Source: Symsagittifera roscoffensis
Lineage: Eukaryota; Xenacoelomorpha; Acoela; Convolutidae
NCBI RefSeq assembly: GCF_963678635.1
Contig: NW_026971636.1
Location: 1-22,918, forward strand
Length of the DNA stretch: 22,918 nucleotides
Direction of reading: 5' to 3'
The notes beneath the pieces are model-generated. The model did no database searches and had not been told where the DNA came from. It saw only the letters and a list, made by a program, of their open reading frames with translations. The position numbers and the translations under genes are program-made. Below are positions 1 to 8,926 of this stretch, one piece after another (position 1 is the first letter of the stretch; every line of letters starts with the position of its first letter).

Positions 1-402
1 TTAGTGAATTAAGGGTCCGAACACTTGATTCCTGGAATGGTAATTTAAGGGACCCAGCACATGAGTCTTGGGATAGTGAATTAGAGTCCCAACACTTGAG
101 TCCTGGGATAGTGATTTAGGGGTCCCAACACATGTCCTGGGATAGTGAATTAGGGGTCCTAATACCTAAAGTCTTGGGTTAGCAATTAAGGTATCCCAAC
201 ACCTAAAATCCTGGAATAGTTTATTAAGTATCCAAATACCTGAAGTCCTGGGATAGTGCATTAAGTATCTCAACACCTGAGGCCCTGGGATAATGAATTA
301 GGTGTCCCAGCACCTAGAAGGTTGGGGTAGTAAAACGAGTGTCCCACCATCTAAAAGTCCTGGGATAGTGGATTGAGTATTCCAAAACCTAGGACAGGGA
401 AA
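1..402 (+). repeat. Sat-B satellite array, right end of an array that starts outside the window
   Basis: Tandem units of about 36 bp with the core GTCCTGGGATAGTGATTTAA followed by a GGGTCCCAACACTTGA-like half. Units here are divergent (CCTAAAGTC and CTGGAATAG variants, for example). Their order matches the last 400 bp of the array ending near 17925, so the two array ends are copies of each other. The array runs off the left edge. No gene is visible in it. Confidence 0.93.
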
Positions 403-752
403 AAAATACCAATAAATGTCAATAAATAGCTCCGGGGAACGGGAACAACACACTAGGATTGTTAAATTTTAATTTGGATTGCGGAATAGATGTTAGACTG
501 AAATTGTTTGAACAAGTTTGATTATTTAAGTGAATTGGGAGTTTTTCTTAAACTTCAATTACCTTTTTACACTAACACCTGTACATTTTCAGAATTTTAA
601 ATAAACGAAAATTGTAAATAAACGTCATGAGGAGAAAAAGAGTGTCGTTACCGGAAAAAAGAGGAGTCGGACTTGAGCAAAACCAAAATTCAACGCGAAG
701 GAAACAAACACCTACAAACCCCTGAGTAATGAGAAAAAATATTTCAGCTAAC
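403..752 (+). other. Leader between Sat-B and gag (retroelement 5' untranslated region or remnant)
   Basis: A non-repetitive stretch between Sat-B and the first gag ATG, present a second time at 17926-18270 with roughly 90% identity by eye. It has no long open frame. It contains a pyrimidine-rich stretch ending in ACATTTTCAG near 583-595, which looks like a 3' splice acceptor. I could not identify an LTR end or a convincing tRNA primer-binding site, so calling it a retroelement leader rests on its position directly upstream of gag in both copies. Confidence 0.5.
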
Positions 753-862
753 ATGGTCAACACCAGAAGCAACAAAGGGCAGAAAAACGAAGAAAAGAGA
801 ACTAATCAAAAAGAATATGCCTGTAACGCAGTTTGATCTTGAGAGGCCAGAGCAGAGCTTAG

Positions 863-1339
863 ATGGAGTGGAACAAAAACGACGGAATCGACACCTATCG
901 GCAAGAAACAAAGACAATTGAGTTCTCAACGATGGGCAATGGAGAAGAAATCACTAACAACACGCCGAAGACAATACAGGACGATTCGCAAACGAAGAGA
1001 ACATCGCTGACAGAGAAACTTACGGCCATTGTCGGAATGAAACCAGGAGAGAAAGAGGAGGTGACAAAAACGACCGACAGAGGCAAAACCTTTGGTAAAG
1101 TTTCCGCAACAACCACAGAAGCTGACCAGGGAAAGGACCAAATAATGAAGGGAGCAGGGGGTAACAAAAATAGGCAAGCAGAGGAATCGAAATTACCACA
1201 AGTGGAGTTAGAGGATTTGATGTCAAAAAGACAAGAAGCTGTAGTGCAGCGAAGAAGCCCGTCAAGAGTTAAAGAAGAACTTCGACACAACAAAATTGAA
1301 AGATCTGGTCACCTACTTCAACTTAGCGAGGGCAACTGA
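863..1339 (+). pseudogene. gag: gag fragment, charged N-terminal region
   Basis: A 158-residue open stretch rich in Lys, Glu, Thr and Arg, lying between the MVNTRS start and the coiled-coil block. It overlaps in a different frame the end of the preceding gag segment, so at least one frameshift separates them. Its first 270 bp recur at 18381-18634, where the frame survives but copy 1 carries an extra 24 bp or so near 930-955. I recognise no domain. Assignment to gag rests on its position and on its repetition next to the MVNTRS start. The annotated Met is probably not a real start, since it lies inside gag. Confidence 0.55.
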
Positions 1340-1413
1340 AGAAAAGATGCAGCAGATGGCTGACAAAGTGCAGAAAACAGACAAGGAGCGAGAAAAACCA
1401 TATCAAGAAAGGT

Positions 1414-1743
1414 ATGGATGAAATGAAAAGGCGGGGAGCGACCGTAAACGATAAATTCTGGAATCTAGAAACAAGAATGGACTCAATGAGCAGAGAAAAG
1501 GCAGAGAGTTCTTGTGCCATACAATCCAAATTGGATGCGCTCTTGAGAAACTCTATTGCTCAAGAGGAAACGATACCAGAAAAAACAGAGAAGCTAACCG
1601 GAACAAGGGTTGACTTTGTGGAACCTCAATGTAGGAAGCAGGAAATGACACCATTACTGCTGATCAACAACAGCATAGGATCGAGGATGACCACGACGGC
1701 TACAAAAGGAGGTTTGTCGAACACAACAAGGATACTAATATAA
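1414..1743 (+). pseudogene. gag: gag fragment, coiled-coil block
   Basis: A 109-residue frame whose first 70 residues have regularly spaced hydrophobics among Glu, Lys and Arg (FWNLETRMDSMSREKAE, then SKLDALLRNSIAQEE). This looks like a coiled coil that could mediate gag multimerisation. The frame extends upstream of the Met (IKKGMDEMKRR), so 1414 is not a genuine start. It ends at a stop at 1741-1743, after which the same frame resumes (SGAHTIVTPDDMTWANTW) to near 1915. The - strand copy at 4051-4413 lacks that stop and reads through, so the stop is a lesion of this arm. Confidence 0.65.
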
Positions 1744-1870
1744 TCGGGCGCACACACGATTGTAACACCTGATGACATGACGTGGGCAAATACTTGGGAA
1801 TTGATGAACAGGACACATAAAGCATTCGCAGCAAGAAACAAAGAGTCGAGCGACAGAGGAGGAGGTAAAG

Positions 1871-2371
1871 ATGCCGAAGGAATTCAAAGATTACTCGGAT
1901 GGTTGCATAGCTACCTGGGTTGAGGCAATGAGACTACATCTTGAGCAGGACAACCTGAAGGATGAAATACAGGCGTGGACAGCGATACTAAGCAATCTGG
2001 AGGGCACGGTGTTGAAGTGCGTGGTAGCCAAGAAGGAAGAAGAACGCGACTCGGCTGACAAGATCTTTGAAATTCTGCTGAAACGATTCGGATCTGAGAT
2101 GAAGGGGCACCAGGCCATGATGAGATCTGAGAAGAGAAGACATAGAGACGATGAATCGATTAATAGATTCCTCGATGATCTGGAGAGCTTAAGAAGAAAA
2201 AGCTATCCAGAGGAATCAACTAATAGGAGAAACTTTCGCATCGCTTCGAAAATCACTGATGGGGTGAAAAGTGACGACTGGAGAACAAGGTTGGCAACAT
2301 ACTACACTCTATCGAAAGATATTGTACCAACATCGGAAGAGATGAGACGGAGTCAGGAGAGTACATGTTGA
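1871..2371 (+). pseudogene. gag: gag fragment, capsid-like block
   Basis: The longest open frame of the window, 166 residues, starting MPKEFKDY. Visible landmarks are TWVEAMRLHLEQDN near the start, SNLEGTVLKC, the helix-rich DKIFEILLKRFGSEMKGHQ and RFLDDLESLRRKSYPEE. This arrangement, a Trp/Glu-rich start, an FxxLLxxRFGS helix and a later FLDDLExLRR helix, is typical of capsid domains of LTR-retrotransposon gags. The frame is open for some 70 bases upstream of the Met, so this is internal to the polyprotein. It ends in SQESTC and a stop; the expected continuation (EYMLMKPKKYSFSD) follows at 2363 in another frame, so a single frameshift terminates it. The - arm carries the same block with nonsense changes. 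Confidence 0.8.
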
Positions 2372-2734
2372 TGAAACCGAAGAAATACTCATTTTCAGAT
2401 CATAGGAACCAGCAAGGGGGAAGCCAACAACAAAGGTTGTCATGGTACAAGCCAAAATATGATATGAACATAGAAAGGTCATGTGCAAAGTCAAGAAATT
2501 AATATGGAATAAACTACGAGAAAGCATCAGCAGAGGCCATCAACAACGTGACACAAAACTTGGCGCCAAAAAAGATCGAACAAAGGCTGATGCAGGATTA
2601 AGAACGAGACACTCTCGATTGCAAGACCAAAACCAGAGACGAGGGACAATCCAACAGTCAGGAGCAATTGAAACACCTTGAAAATGGTGACTGGGAAACC
2701 CTTCGATATTACGAAGATTGGGGAGAGGATCATG
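2372..2734 (+). pseudogene. gag: gag C-terminal remnant with internal deletion
   Basis: Continues gag in shifted frames (MKPKKYSFSD, then SWYKP-like residues) up to GTCATGTGCAAA at 2478-2489, the first Cys of the zinc knuckle. It then jumps straight to sequence that in the - arm lies about 372 bp further on (near 3066). The zinc knuckles are therefore gone from this arm. The rest encodes a Lys/Glu-rich tail ending near WGEDH, at the edge of the palindrome spacer. Confidence 0.7.
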
Positions 2735-2819
2735 AAAATACATCTATATGCATCAATGTTTGATCGCGTGGTTCACTCAGATTCCTCGTTACTTCATGTC
2801 CTCCAACCGTGATAATTGA
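2735..2819. other. Spacer at the centre of the small palindrome
   Basis: 85 bp separate the arms. The right half (about 2772-2819) continues the - arm gag tail beyond the point where the + arm is lost. The left half (about 2735-2771) has no partner in the window. This asymmetry fits two gag copies truncated at different points and joined head to head (tail ends facing). Confidence 0.75.
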
Positions 2820-3150
2820 CATGATCCTCTCCCCAATCTTCGCAATATCGAAGCGTTTCCCAGTCACCATTTTCAAGGCGTATCAATTGCTCCTGACTGT
2901 TGGATTGTCCCTCGTCTCTGGTTTTGGTCTTGCAATCGAGAGTGTCTCGTTCTAAATCCTGCTTCAGCCTTTGTTCGATCTTTTTTGGCGCCAAGACTTG
3001 TGTGAGGTTGATAAAAGCCTCTGCTGCTGCTTTCTCGTAGTTTATTCCTTGTGAACTTCTTGACTCGGTCCCTCCGGAAACTCTCTCTTCTGCCACGGCC
3101 TTCAATGATTTTGTTGTTAACTCGCCACTAGTCACCTCCTTGTTCTGCAA
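2794..3150 (-). pseudogene. gag: gag fragment, charged C-terminal tail (- arm)
   Basis: 118 residues, Lys/Glu-rich and probably helical (INYEKAAAEAFINLTQV, KKIEQRLKQDLERDTLD), ending NYHGWRT and a stop. The last part crosses into the palindrome spacer, so it is longer than the tail left in the + arm. No protease active site (DSG/DTG) is seen, so gag appears to be cut before pol. Confidence 0.6.
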
Positions 3151-3314
3151 GTCCTTCTCAGCTTACTATTACTGGTAGTCTGCACCGCCACAAATGCTAA
3201 CTTGTGTTTTGGGTGGTTTTGATTCCTAACTGCTTCCCAAAACAGAGAAAAATCAATTCTAAAGTGGCATTCCTGAGTGCAGAAAAAACACCTAGCGCCT
3301 ATTTTAATAATCAA
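3132..3314 (-). pseudogene. gag: gag fragment with damaged second zinc knuckle
   Basis: 60 residues, MIIKIGARCFFCTQECHFR and on. The spacing C-x2-C-x4-H-x4 fits a second CCHC knuckle, but the final ligand position is Phe (FRIDF) and the residue before His is Cys rather than the usual Gly. It would not bind zinc as a normal knuckle. A Trp-containing basic segment (LFWEAVRNQNHPKHK) follows. The frame then runs into a different frame at 3150. Confidence 0.7.
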
Positions 3315-3332
3315 GCCAGGGTAAAACTCGTG

Positions 3333-3656
3333 CTATTCCTCCTGACTCATGTCCTCTTCATCAGGCGTGTATCCCAAGCTTTTCATGCCTTGTTTGTAGG
3401 TGGTGCAATCCGCTACATGGTGATCTGTCGAGCCACAATTTGCACATGACCTTTGTTTGTCCATATCATCTCTTGGCTTGTACCATGATGACATTTGTTG
3501 TTGGCTTCCGCCTTGCTGGTTCCTACGGTCTGAAAATGAGTATTTCTTCGGTTTCATCAACATGTACTCTCTTGACTCCGTCTCATATCTTCCGATGTTG
3601 GTGCAATATCTTTCGATAGAGTGTAGTATGTTGCTAACACTGTTCTCAGTCGTCAC
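3333..3656 (-). pseudogene. gag: gag fragment with intact CCHC zinc knuckle
   Basis: 107 residues carrying REYMLMKPKKYSFSD, a Gln/Ser-rich linker (NQQGGSQQQ), SWYKPRDDMDK and then CANCGSTDHHVADC, a perfect C-x2-C-x4-H-x4-C zinc knuckle. In retroelement gags this motif binds element RNA during packaging. All four metal ligands are present. The frame ends in an acidic stretch (PDEEDMSQEE). This is the strongest single piece of evidence that the 753-4511 region derives from a retrotransposon gag. Confidence 0.85.
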
Positions 3657-3746
3657 TTTTCACCCCATCAATGAGTTTCGAAGCGATGCTAAAGTTTCTC
3701 CTATTAGTTGATTCCTCTGGATAGCTTTTTATTCTTACGCTCTCCA

Positions 3747-3817
3747 GACCATCGAGGAATCGATCAATCTCCTCTTCTCAAACCATCGAGGAATCGATCA
3801 AAGTCTCCTCCTCTCAG
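3747..3817. repeat. Short tandem duplication inside the - arm
   Basis: Two adjacent copies of about 34 and 37 bp (3747-3780 and 3781-3817), both starting with ACCATCGAGGAATCGATCAA. The + arm has a single copy at about 2150-2185. The duplication is therefore specific to this arm and arose after the arms separated. Confidence 0.85.
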
Positions 3818-3818
3818 A

Positions 3819-4016
3819 TCACATCATGGCCTGGTGCCCCTTCATCTCGGATCCGAATCGTTTCAGCAGAATTTCAAAGATCTTGTCCGCCGTGTCGCAT
3901 TCTTCTTCCTTCGTGGCTACCATGCACTTCAACACCGTGCCCTCCAGATTGCTTAGAATCACTGTGCACGCCTGTATTTCATCATGCAGGTTGTCTTGCT
4001 CAAGATGTAGTCTCAT
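3819..4016 (-). pseudogene. gag: gag fragment, capsid-like core (- arm)
   Basis: 65 residues, MRLHLEQDNLHDEIQACTV to GHQAMM, colinear with residues of the + arm capsid block at 1929-2120. The upstream Met-Pro-Lys-Glu-Phe start is separated by a TAG at 4047-4049. The downstream end is an AGA-to-TGA type change directly after GHQAMM. Both stops are absent from the + arm, so the arms have decayed independently. Confidence 0.7.
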
Positions 4017-4050
4017 TGCCTCAACCCAGGTAGCTATGCATCCATCCTAG

Positions 4051-4413
4051 TCATCTTTGAATTCCTTCGGCATCTTTACCTCCTCCTCTGTAGCTCGACT
4101 CTGTGTTTCTTGCTGCGAATGCTTTATGTGTCCTGTTCATCAATTCCCAAGTATTCGCCCACGTCATGGCATCAGGTGTTACACTCGTGTGTGCGCCCGA
4201 TTCTCTTAGTATCCTTGTTGAGTTCGACAGTCCTCCTTTTGTAGCCGTCGTGGTCATCCTCGATCCTATGCTGTTATTGATCAGCAGTAATGGTGTCATT
4301 TCCTGCTTCCTACATTGAGGTTCCACAAAGTCAACCCTTGTTCCGGTTAGCTTCTCCGTTTTTTCTGGTATCGTTTTCTCTTGAGCAATAGAGTTTCTCA
4401 AGAGCGCATCCAA
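4051..4413 (-). pseudogene. gag: gag fragment, coiled-coil to linker (- arm)
   Basis: A 120-residue frame starting MDALLRNSIAQEKTIPEKTE, homologous to 1525-1890 of the + arm. It reads through the position of the + arm stop (TRILRESGAHTSVTPDAM), which shows that the two adjacent + arm segments were once one frame. It ends in GGGKDAEGIQR, out of frame with the capsid block that follows, exactly as in the + arm. That shared frame change (both arms go from GGGKDAEG to MPKEFK by one frame step) predates the palindrome or reflects the source copy. Confidence 0.65.
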
Positions 4414-4511
4414 TTTGGATTGTAAGGTTCAAGAAGTCTCTGCCTGTTGTCTGCTCATTGAGTCCAGAACTCTCTGCCTGTTCTTGTGCCATACAAGCCA
4501 AATTGGATGGA

Positions 4512-4589
4512 TGTATTTAGGTATTTAGAAATGTATATTTTTATAAACGCAACACAAAAAATGAAAGTGCAAGGAATCTGATAAAAAAA
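4512..4589. other. Junction between gag palindrome and first satellite module
   Basis: About 80 bp of AT-rich sequence with no partner that I could find elsewhere in the window. It links the end of the gag - arm to spacer S1. No terminal repeat or target duplication is evident. Confidence 0.5.
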
Positions 4590-5158
4590 TTGGTACAGAC
4601 ATATAAAACTATAAAAAAAACTCTAGGTTATCTTGTGAAAAACTATAAGAACGGTCTGTAACAGTTCTGAGCAGAATTTAGGTCGAAATTGGGTCTCAAG
4701 TTTAATCCATTATAGTCATGTTGCTGAAGTTGCTTCAAAACAGTTATAACAGATATAAAAAATACCCAGTAAATTGTAAAGATACCTACATAAATACATA
4801 TTTAGATACACCATACATATTTAAATAAGTATAAATCACTTAGGAAAACATACAGAAAAAGCAATTTAAAAAGTTAGATTTGTACCTACATGCTTTCATC
4901 CTTTTAAAATAAACACATCGAATATACGTCTTACATACAGCAATACACTTACATGCATACGTTTTACACGTCAGTACATAAAAATAAAAAGAACTAACCT
5001 TCAGACATTATGTAACGAAAGCTTACTCGTATACACTGAACCATGTAAAACTTGCACAATTATAATCAAACAATAATACATGCATACAATCATACACCAA
5101 AACATAGCTACAAATAGCACGTGTACAATCACTCAAAAAAATTGAAACTTACTCTATC
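4590..5158 (+). repeat. Spacer S1, copy 1 (full length)
   Basis: AT-rich sequence that recurs in full at about 11105-11660 and as a 3' tail of about 100 bp at 6790-6888 and 9203-9301. By eye the two full copies are about 93-95% identical with small indels. It directly precedes the ATGAACTTCTTTATTT flank and the TC tract in all four modules. No gene is supported. Confidence 0.85.
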
Positions 5159-5183
5159 ATGAACTTCTTTATTTCTCGAGTTT

Positions 5184-5184
<1 letters not shown>

Positions 5185-5217
<33 letters not shown>

Positions 5218-5342
5218 TCTTTCTTCTCCCTTGTTTTCTCTCTCTCTACTGATTTTTTCTCTATCTCTCTCTCTCTGTCTATATTTTCTCTTTATCTCTC
5301 TCTCACTCTCTCTATCTATCCCTATCTTCCTCTCTCTCACTC
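5185..5342 (+). repeat. TC-rich microsatellite, module A
   Basis: Almost pure pyrimidine tract of imperfect (TC)n and (TCTA)n repeats. The apparent Ser/Leu-rich frame on + and Arg/Glu-rich frame on - are by-products of low complexity. Homologous tracts occur at 6917-7045, 9330-9450 and 11700-11875, with length differences. Confidence 0.95.
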
Positions 5343-5524
5343 GTTGTATCTAGCTATCGACTTATCTAGAAATCTCGGGAGCATTGAAAATAAATACTAT
5401 GCATTCCATGTACTTACCAGCTTCGGTAGCTTGCAGAAGAAAGAAAAACTCACACTAAGTATTGGTTGAATTTGTTTCAACCTACACAAAACAACATTTG
5501 GGATTACAAACAAAAAATATTCAC
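5343..5524 (+). repeat. Conserved flank between TC tract and Sat-A
   Basis: About 180 bp present in every module (also about 7046-7224, 9451-9639 and 11876-12042) and inverted at 22801-22918. Contains ATGTACTTACCAGCTTCGGT. On the - strand this reads as CTG followed by GTAAGTAC, a textbook splice-donor string, conserved in all forward copies. No exon can be supported around it. Confidence 0.85.
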
Positions 5525-6513
5525 CTAGAGATCATATTTTATACTCGGATCTTTTTGAGAAAAGTAAATCACTTAGAAAAAGTATGGTACAATTTTTCAG
5601 ATTGAGATCTTTGATATGCATGAGGGTCATTAGACAAATACAGGGACCTACATAGATATCATTAAACAAAATAAGGATCTTTAGCATTATTTTTTAACAT
5701 TGGGATCAATTGATTCACATAGGGGAATTCTTGGTAAATTTTGGATCATTAATATTACATCGAGATCACTGTTTAAAGGTAGGGCTAATTGGTTATGTTT
5801 AGGGGTCATTAGGTACACAAAGGGATAATTAGTTTCAACTAACGATCTTTTGTTAAACTTAAAGACAATTCGTTAAGCAAAAGGATCATTGGGATTTTCA
5901 CTGTGATCTTTAGTTATAAACAGGGATCATTAGTTATACGTAGGGACCATTAGATGTACATATGGATCATTGCTTATACATAAGCATCATTGGTTTTACG
6001 TGGGGATCATTAGTTTTACGTAGAGTTTATAGTTTCACACCGTTGTCAAAAGTTAATCACAGGGATCATAAGCTATAAGTAGGGATCGTTAGTTGTTCAT
6101 GGGGATCAATGGTCATACGTAAACTTTGTTTTTAGAAATAGGATTCATCGGGGATCAGCAATTGTACAGAAGATCATTAGTTATACATAGGGATCAAGGG
6201 TCATATATGGGGATACTAATTAGACATAGATATCATTAGTCATATATCATTTGTATTACATAGGTATCGTTAGTTATGCATAAAGATCTTTGGTTATACG
6301 CAAGGATCATTAGTTATCCGAACGAATCATTAGGTGTACTTAGGGATCATTCTTTATACATAGGGATCACTAAAGATCTTTAGTTATACATAGGGATCTT
6401 TGGTTAAATGAGGGGATCATTAGTTAGACAGAGGGCTCATTGTTCATACACTTAAACTATATGTAAGTGTAAGGATTATGTTCGTGCATAGGGTTCTATG
6501 GTTACACATTGGG
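5525..6513 (+). repeat. Sat-A satellite array, module A
   Basis: About 50 diverged tandem units of 20 bp or so, consensus near GGGATCATTAGTTATACATA, almost every unit carrying GATC. Units vary in length by a few bases. The array ends abruptly at GGGACAAAGTC, where trailer T begins. No gene is visible. Confidence 0.93.
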
Positions 6514-6789
6514 ACAAAGTCAACATTTAGTACTTTTAGTAGACACATTTAGCTGACACTTTGTGTATATTTAGTAAACAAAGGGTGACGAAATTACATT
6601 AAATTTGTTTAGTTAGTTTTTCGGTTACAAATACATGACTCCACTTAGTTCATTAACGACACAAATAAGAAGGCACACGGGAAAACGTACAAGACACAAA
6701 AGAACGTAAGCAAAAGTACAAGTTTGCTCCCTACATACAAAGCATATATAAAAATATGCACCCAACTTTATAAACATAGACAAAAACAG
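6514..6789 (+). repeat. Trailer T, copy 1
   Basis: About 275 bp of low-complexity but non-satellite sequence following Sat-A. Recurs at 8196-8356 (truncated), 8927-9203 and 10609-10869. In copies 1 and 3 it joins the last 100 bp of S1 at the same point, so that junction existed before the later duplications. Confidence 0.85.
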
Positions 6790-7224
6790 TTATAATCAAA
6801 CAATAATACATGCATACAAACATCCACCAAAACATACCTACAAATAACCCGTGTACAATCACTCAAAAAAGTTGAAACTTATTCTTTCATGAACTTCTTT
6901 ATTTCTCGAGTTTTGTGTCTCTCTCTCTCTCTCTCTTCCTCTTTCTTCTCCCTTCTTTTCTCTCTCTCCTCTCTCTCTCTCTCTACTGATTTCTTCCTTA
7001 TCTCTCTCTCTCTTTCTCTATCTTCTCTTTATCTCTCTCACTCGTTTTATCTAGCTATCGAATCATCTAGGTATCTCGGGAGCATTGAAAATAAATACTA
7101 TGCATTCCATGTACTTACCAGCTTCGGTAGCTTGCAGAAGAAAGAAAAACTCACACTAAGTATTGGTTGAATTTGTTTCACCCTACACAAAACAACATTT
7201 GGGATTACAAACAAAAAATATTCA
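6790..7224 (+). repeat. Module B head: S1 tail, TC microsatellite and conserved flank
   Basis: About 100 bp of the S1 end, then a pyrimidine tract (6917-7045), then the conserved flank. Compared with module A the S1 part is truncated at its 5' side and the TC tract is shorter. The Ser/Leu-rich open frame from 6889 to 7170 is a by-product of the tract, ending in FGSLQKKEKLTLSIG encoded by the flank. No gene is supported. Confidence 0.85.
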
Positions 7225-8195
7225 CCTAGAGATCATTATTTATACTCGGATCTTTTTGAGAAAAGTAAATCACTTAGAAAAAGTATGGTACAATTTTTCA
7301 GATTGAGATCTTTGATATGCATGAGGGTCATTAGATAAATACAGGGACCTACATAGATATCATTAAATAAAATAAGGATCTTTAGCATTATTTTTTAACA
7401 TTGGGATCAATTGATTCACATAGGGGAATTCTTGGTAAATTTTGGATCATTAATATTACATCGAGATCACTGTTTAAAGGTAGGGCTAATTGGTTATGTT
7501 TAGGGGTCATTAGGTACACAAAGGGATAATTAGTTTCAACTAACGATCTTTTGTTGAACTTAAAGACAATTCGTTAAGCAAAAGGATCATTGGGATTTTC
7601 ACTGTGATCTTTAGTTATACACAGGGATCATTATTTATACGTAGGGACCATTAGATGTACATATGGATCATTGCTTATACATGGTTTTACGTGGGATCAT
7701 TAGTTTTACGTAGAGTTTATAGTTTCTCACCATTGTCAAAAGTTAATTACAGGGATCATAAGCTGTAAGTAGGGATCGTTAGTTGTTCATGAGGATCAAT
7801 GGTCATACGTAAACTTTGTTTTTAGAAATAGGATTCATCGGGGATCAGCAATTGTACAGAAGATCATTAGTTATACATAGGGATCAAGGGTCATATATGG
7901 GGATACTAATTAGACATAGATATCATTAGTCATATATCATTTGTATTACATAGGTATCGTTAGTTATGCATAAAGATCTTTGGTTATACGCAAGGATCAT
8001 TAGTTATCCGAACGAATCATTAGGTGTACTTAGGGATCATTCTTTATACATAGGGATCACTAAAGATCTTTAGTTATACATAGGGATCTTTGGTTAAATG
8101 AGGGGATCATTAGTTAGACAGAGGGCTCATTGTTCATACACTTAAACTATATGTAAGGATTATGTTCGTGCATAGGGTTCTATTGTTACACATTG
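7225..8195 (+). repeat. Sat-A satellite array, module B
   Basis: Same unit order as module A with about 97% identity by eye. Small differences include the loss of about one unit near 7680 and the shorter ATATGTAAGGATTATG stretch near 8150. These differences are useful markers for tracing later duplications. Confidence 0.93.
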
Positions 8196-8356
8196 GGACA
8201 AAGTCAACATTTAGTACTTTTAGTAGACACATTTAGCTGACACTTTGTGTATATTTAGTAAACAAAGGGTGACGAAATTACATTAAATTTGTTTAGTTAG
8301 TTTTTCTGTTACAAATACATGACTCCACTTAGTTCATTAACGACACAAATAAGAAG
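8196..8356 (+). repeat. Trailer T, copy 2 (truncated at a duplication breakpoint)
   Basis: Matches T up to AATAAGAAGG and then jumps directly into the middle of a Sat-A array (GACCATTAGATGTACATATG). That join is the breakpoint of the tandem duplication of about 2.4 kb. Confidence 0.9.
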
Positions 8357-8926
8357 GGACCATTAGATGTACATATGGATCATTGCTTATACATAAGCAT
8401 CATTGGTTTTACGTGGGGATCATTAGTTTTACGTAGAGTTTATAGTTTCACACCGTTGTCAAAAGTTAATCACAGGGATCATAAGCTATAAGTAGGGATC
8501 GTTAGTTGTTCATGGGGATCAATGGTCATACGTAAACTTTGTTTTTAGAAATAGGATTCATCGGGGATCAGCAATTGTACAGAAGATCATTAGTTATACA
8601 TAGGGATCAAGGGTCATATATGGGGATACTAATTAGACATAGATATCATTAGTCATATATCATTTGTATTACATAGGTATCGTTAGTTATGCATAAAGAT
8701 CTTTGGTTATACGCAAGGATCATTAGTTATCCGAACGAATCATTAGGTGTACTTAGGGATCATTCTTTATACATAGGGATCACTAAAGATCTTTAGTTAT
8801 ACATAGGGATCTTTGGTTAAATGAGGGGATCATTAGTTAGACAGAGGGCTCATTGTTCATACACTTAAACTATATGTAAGTGTAAGGATTATGTTCGTGC
8901 ATAGGGTTCTATGGTTACACATTGGG
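8357..8926 (+). repeat. Sat-A partial array, duplicate of 5944-6513
   Basis: Begins mid-array and follows module A unit by unit, including the A-specific features (CATAAGCATCATTGG and AGTGTAAGGATTATG). It is therefore a copy of module A rather than module B. Confidence 0.93.

Larger units (their letters stand above)
753..2734 (+). pseudogene. gag: Degenerate LTR-retrotransposon gag, + arm of the small palindrome
   Basis: Gag is the structural polyprotein of LTR retrotransposons. It forms the cytoplasmic particle that packages element RNA. The reading frame starts at 753 with MVNTRS, a common gag opening, and stops at 834-836 after 27 codons. It then continues in pieces in other frames. These are 817-919 (MPVTQFDLERPEQSLDG, frame 1), 863-1339, a coiled-coil block around 1414-1740, a capsid-like block at 1871-2371 and a C-terminal remnant to 2734. 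Several frameshifts and stops make it non-functional. Compared with the - strand copy at 2820-4511, about 370 bp holding the zinc knuckles is missing at the junction near 2489/2490. No protease, reverse transcriptase or integrase follows. Ty3/gypsy-like is my best guess, but class cannot be fixed without pol. Confidence 0.8.
1480..4511. repeat. Small imperfect palindrome (fold-back) of gag
   Basis: The + arm (about 1480-2734) and the - arm (2820-4511) are inverted copies of the same gag region around an 85-bp spacer. The innermost match is GGGGAGAGGATCATG at 2720-2734 against its reverse complement at 2820-2834. The outer end of the - arm (about 4430-4511) is scrambled and carries a second copy of the TGTGCCATACA-type segment. 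Arms differ by substitutions, a 372-bp deletion (+ arm) and a small duplication (- arm), so the structure is not a fresh artefact. Confidence 0.93.
2820..4511 (-). pseudogene. gag: Degenerate LTR-retrotransposon gag, - arm of the small palindrome
   Basis: Reads right to left from the coiled-coil region (about 4430) to the gag tail (2820, extending to about 2794). Blocks in order are coiled coil (4413-4051), capsid core (4016-3819), post-capsid linker with the first CCHC knuckle (3656-3333), a damaged second knuckle (3314-3132) and a charged tail (3150-2794). The N-terminal MVNTRS part is missing in this arm. Lesions include a TAG at 4047-4049 just after MPKEFKDD, a nonsense change after GHQAMM, a duplication of about 36 bp near 3747-3817, and several frame changes. 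It preserves the nucleic-acid-binding region that the + arm has lost, so the two arms together show the domain order of the ancestral gag. Confidence 0.82.

Noticed and set aside
403-470. tRNA primer-binding site near CTCCGGGGAACGGG
   Set aside because: The spacing and sequence are suggestive, but I could not match it to a tRNA 3' end and no LTR end precedes it.
895-1293. Antisense ORFs over gag (also 744-929, 1626-1841, 1891-2118, 3826-4050, 4103-4318)
   Set aside because: They mirror the lysine- and glutamate-rich gag frames on the opposite strand; gag landmarks are on the other strand.
5149-5353. Arg/Glu-rich and Ser/Leu-rich ORFs over the TC tracts (also at 6889-7170 and 11700-11885)
   Set aside because: Direct by-products of a dinucleotide repeat; lengths vary between copies without regard to frame.
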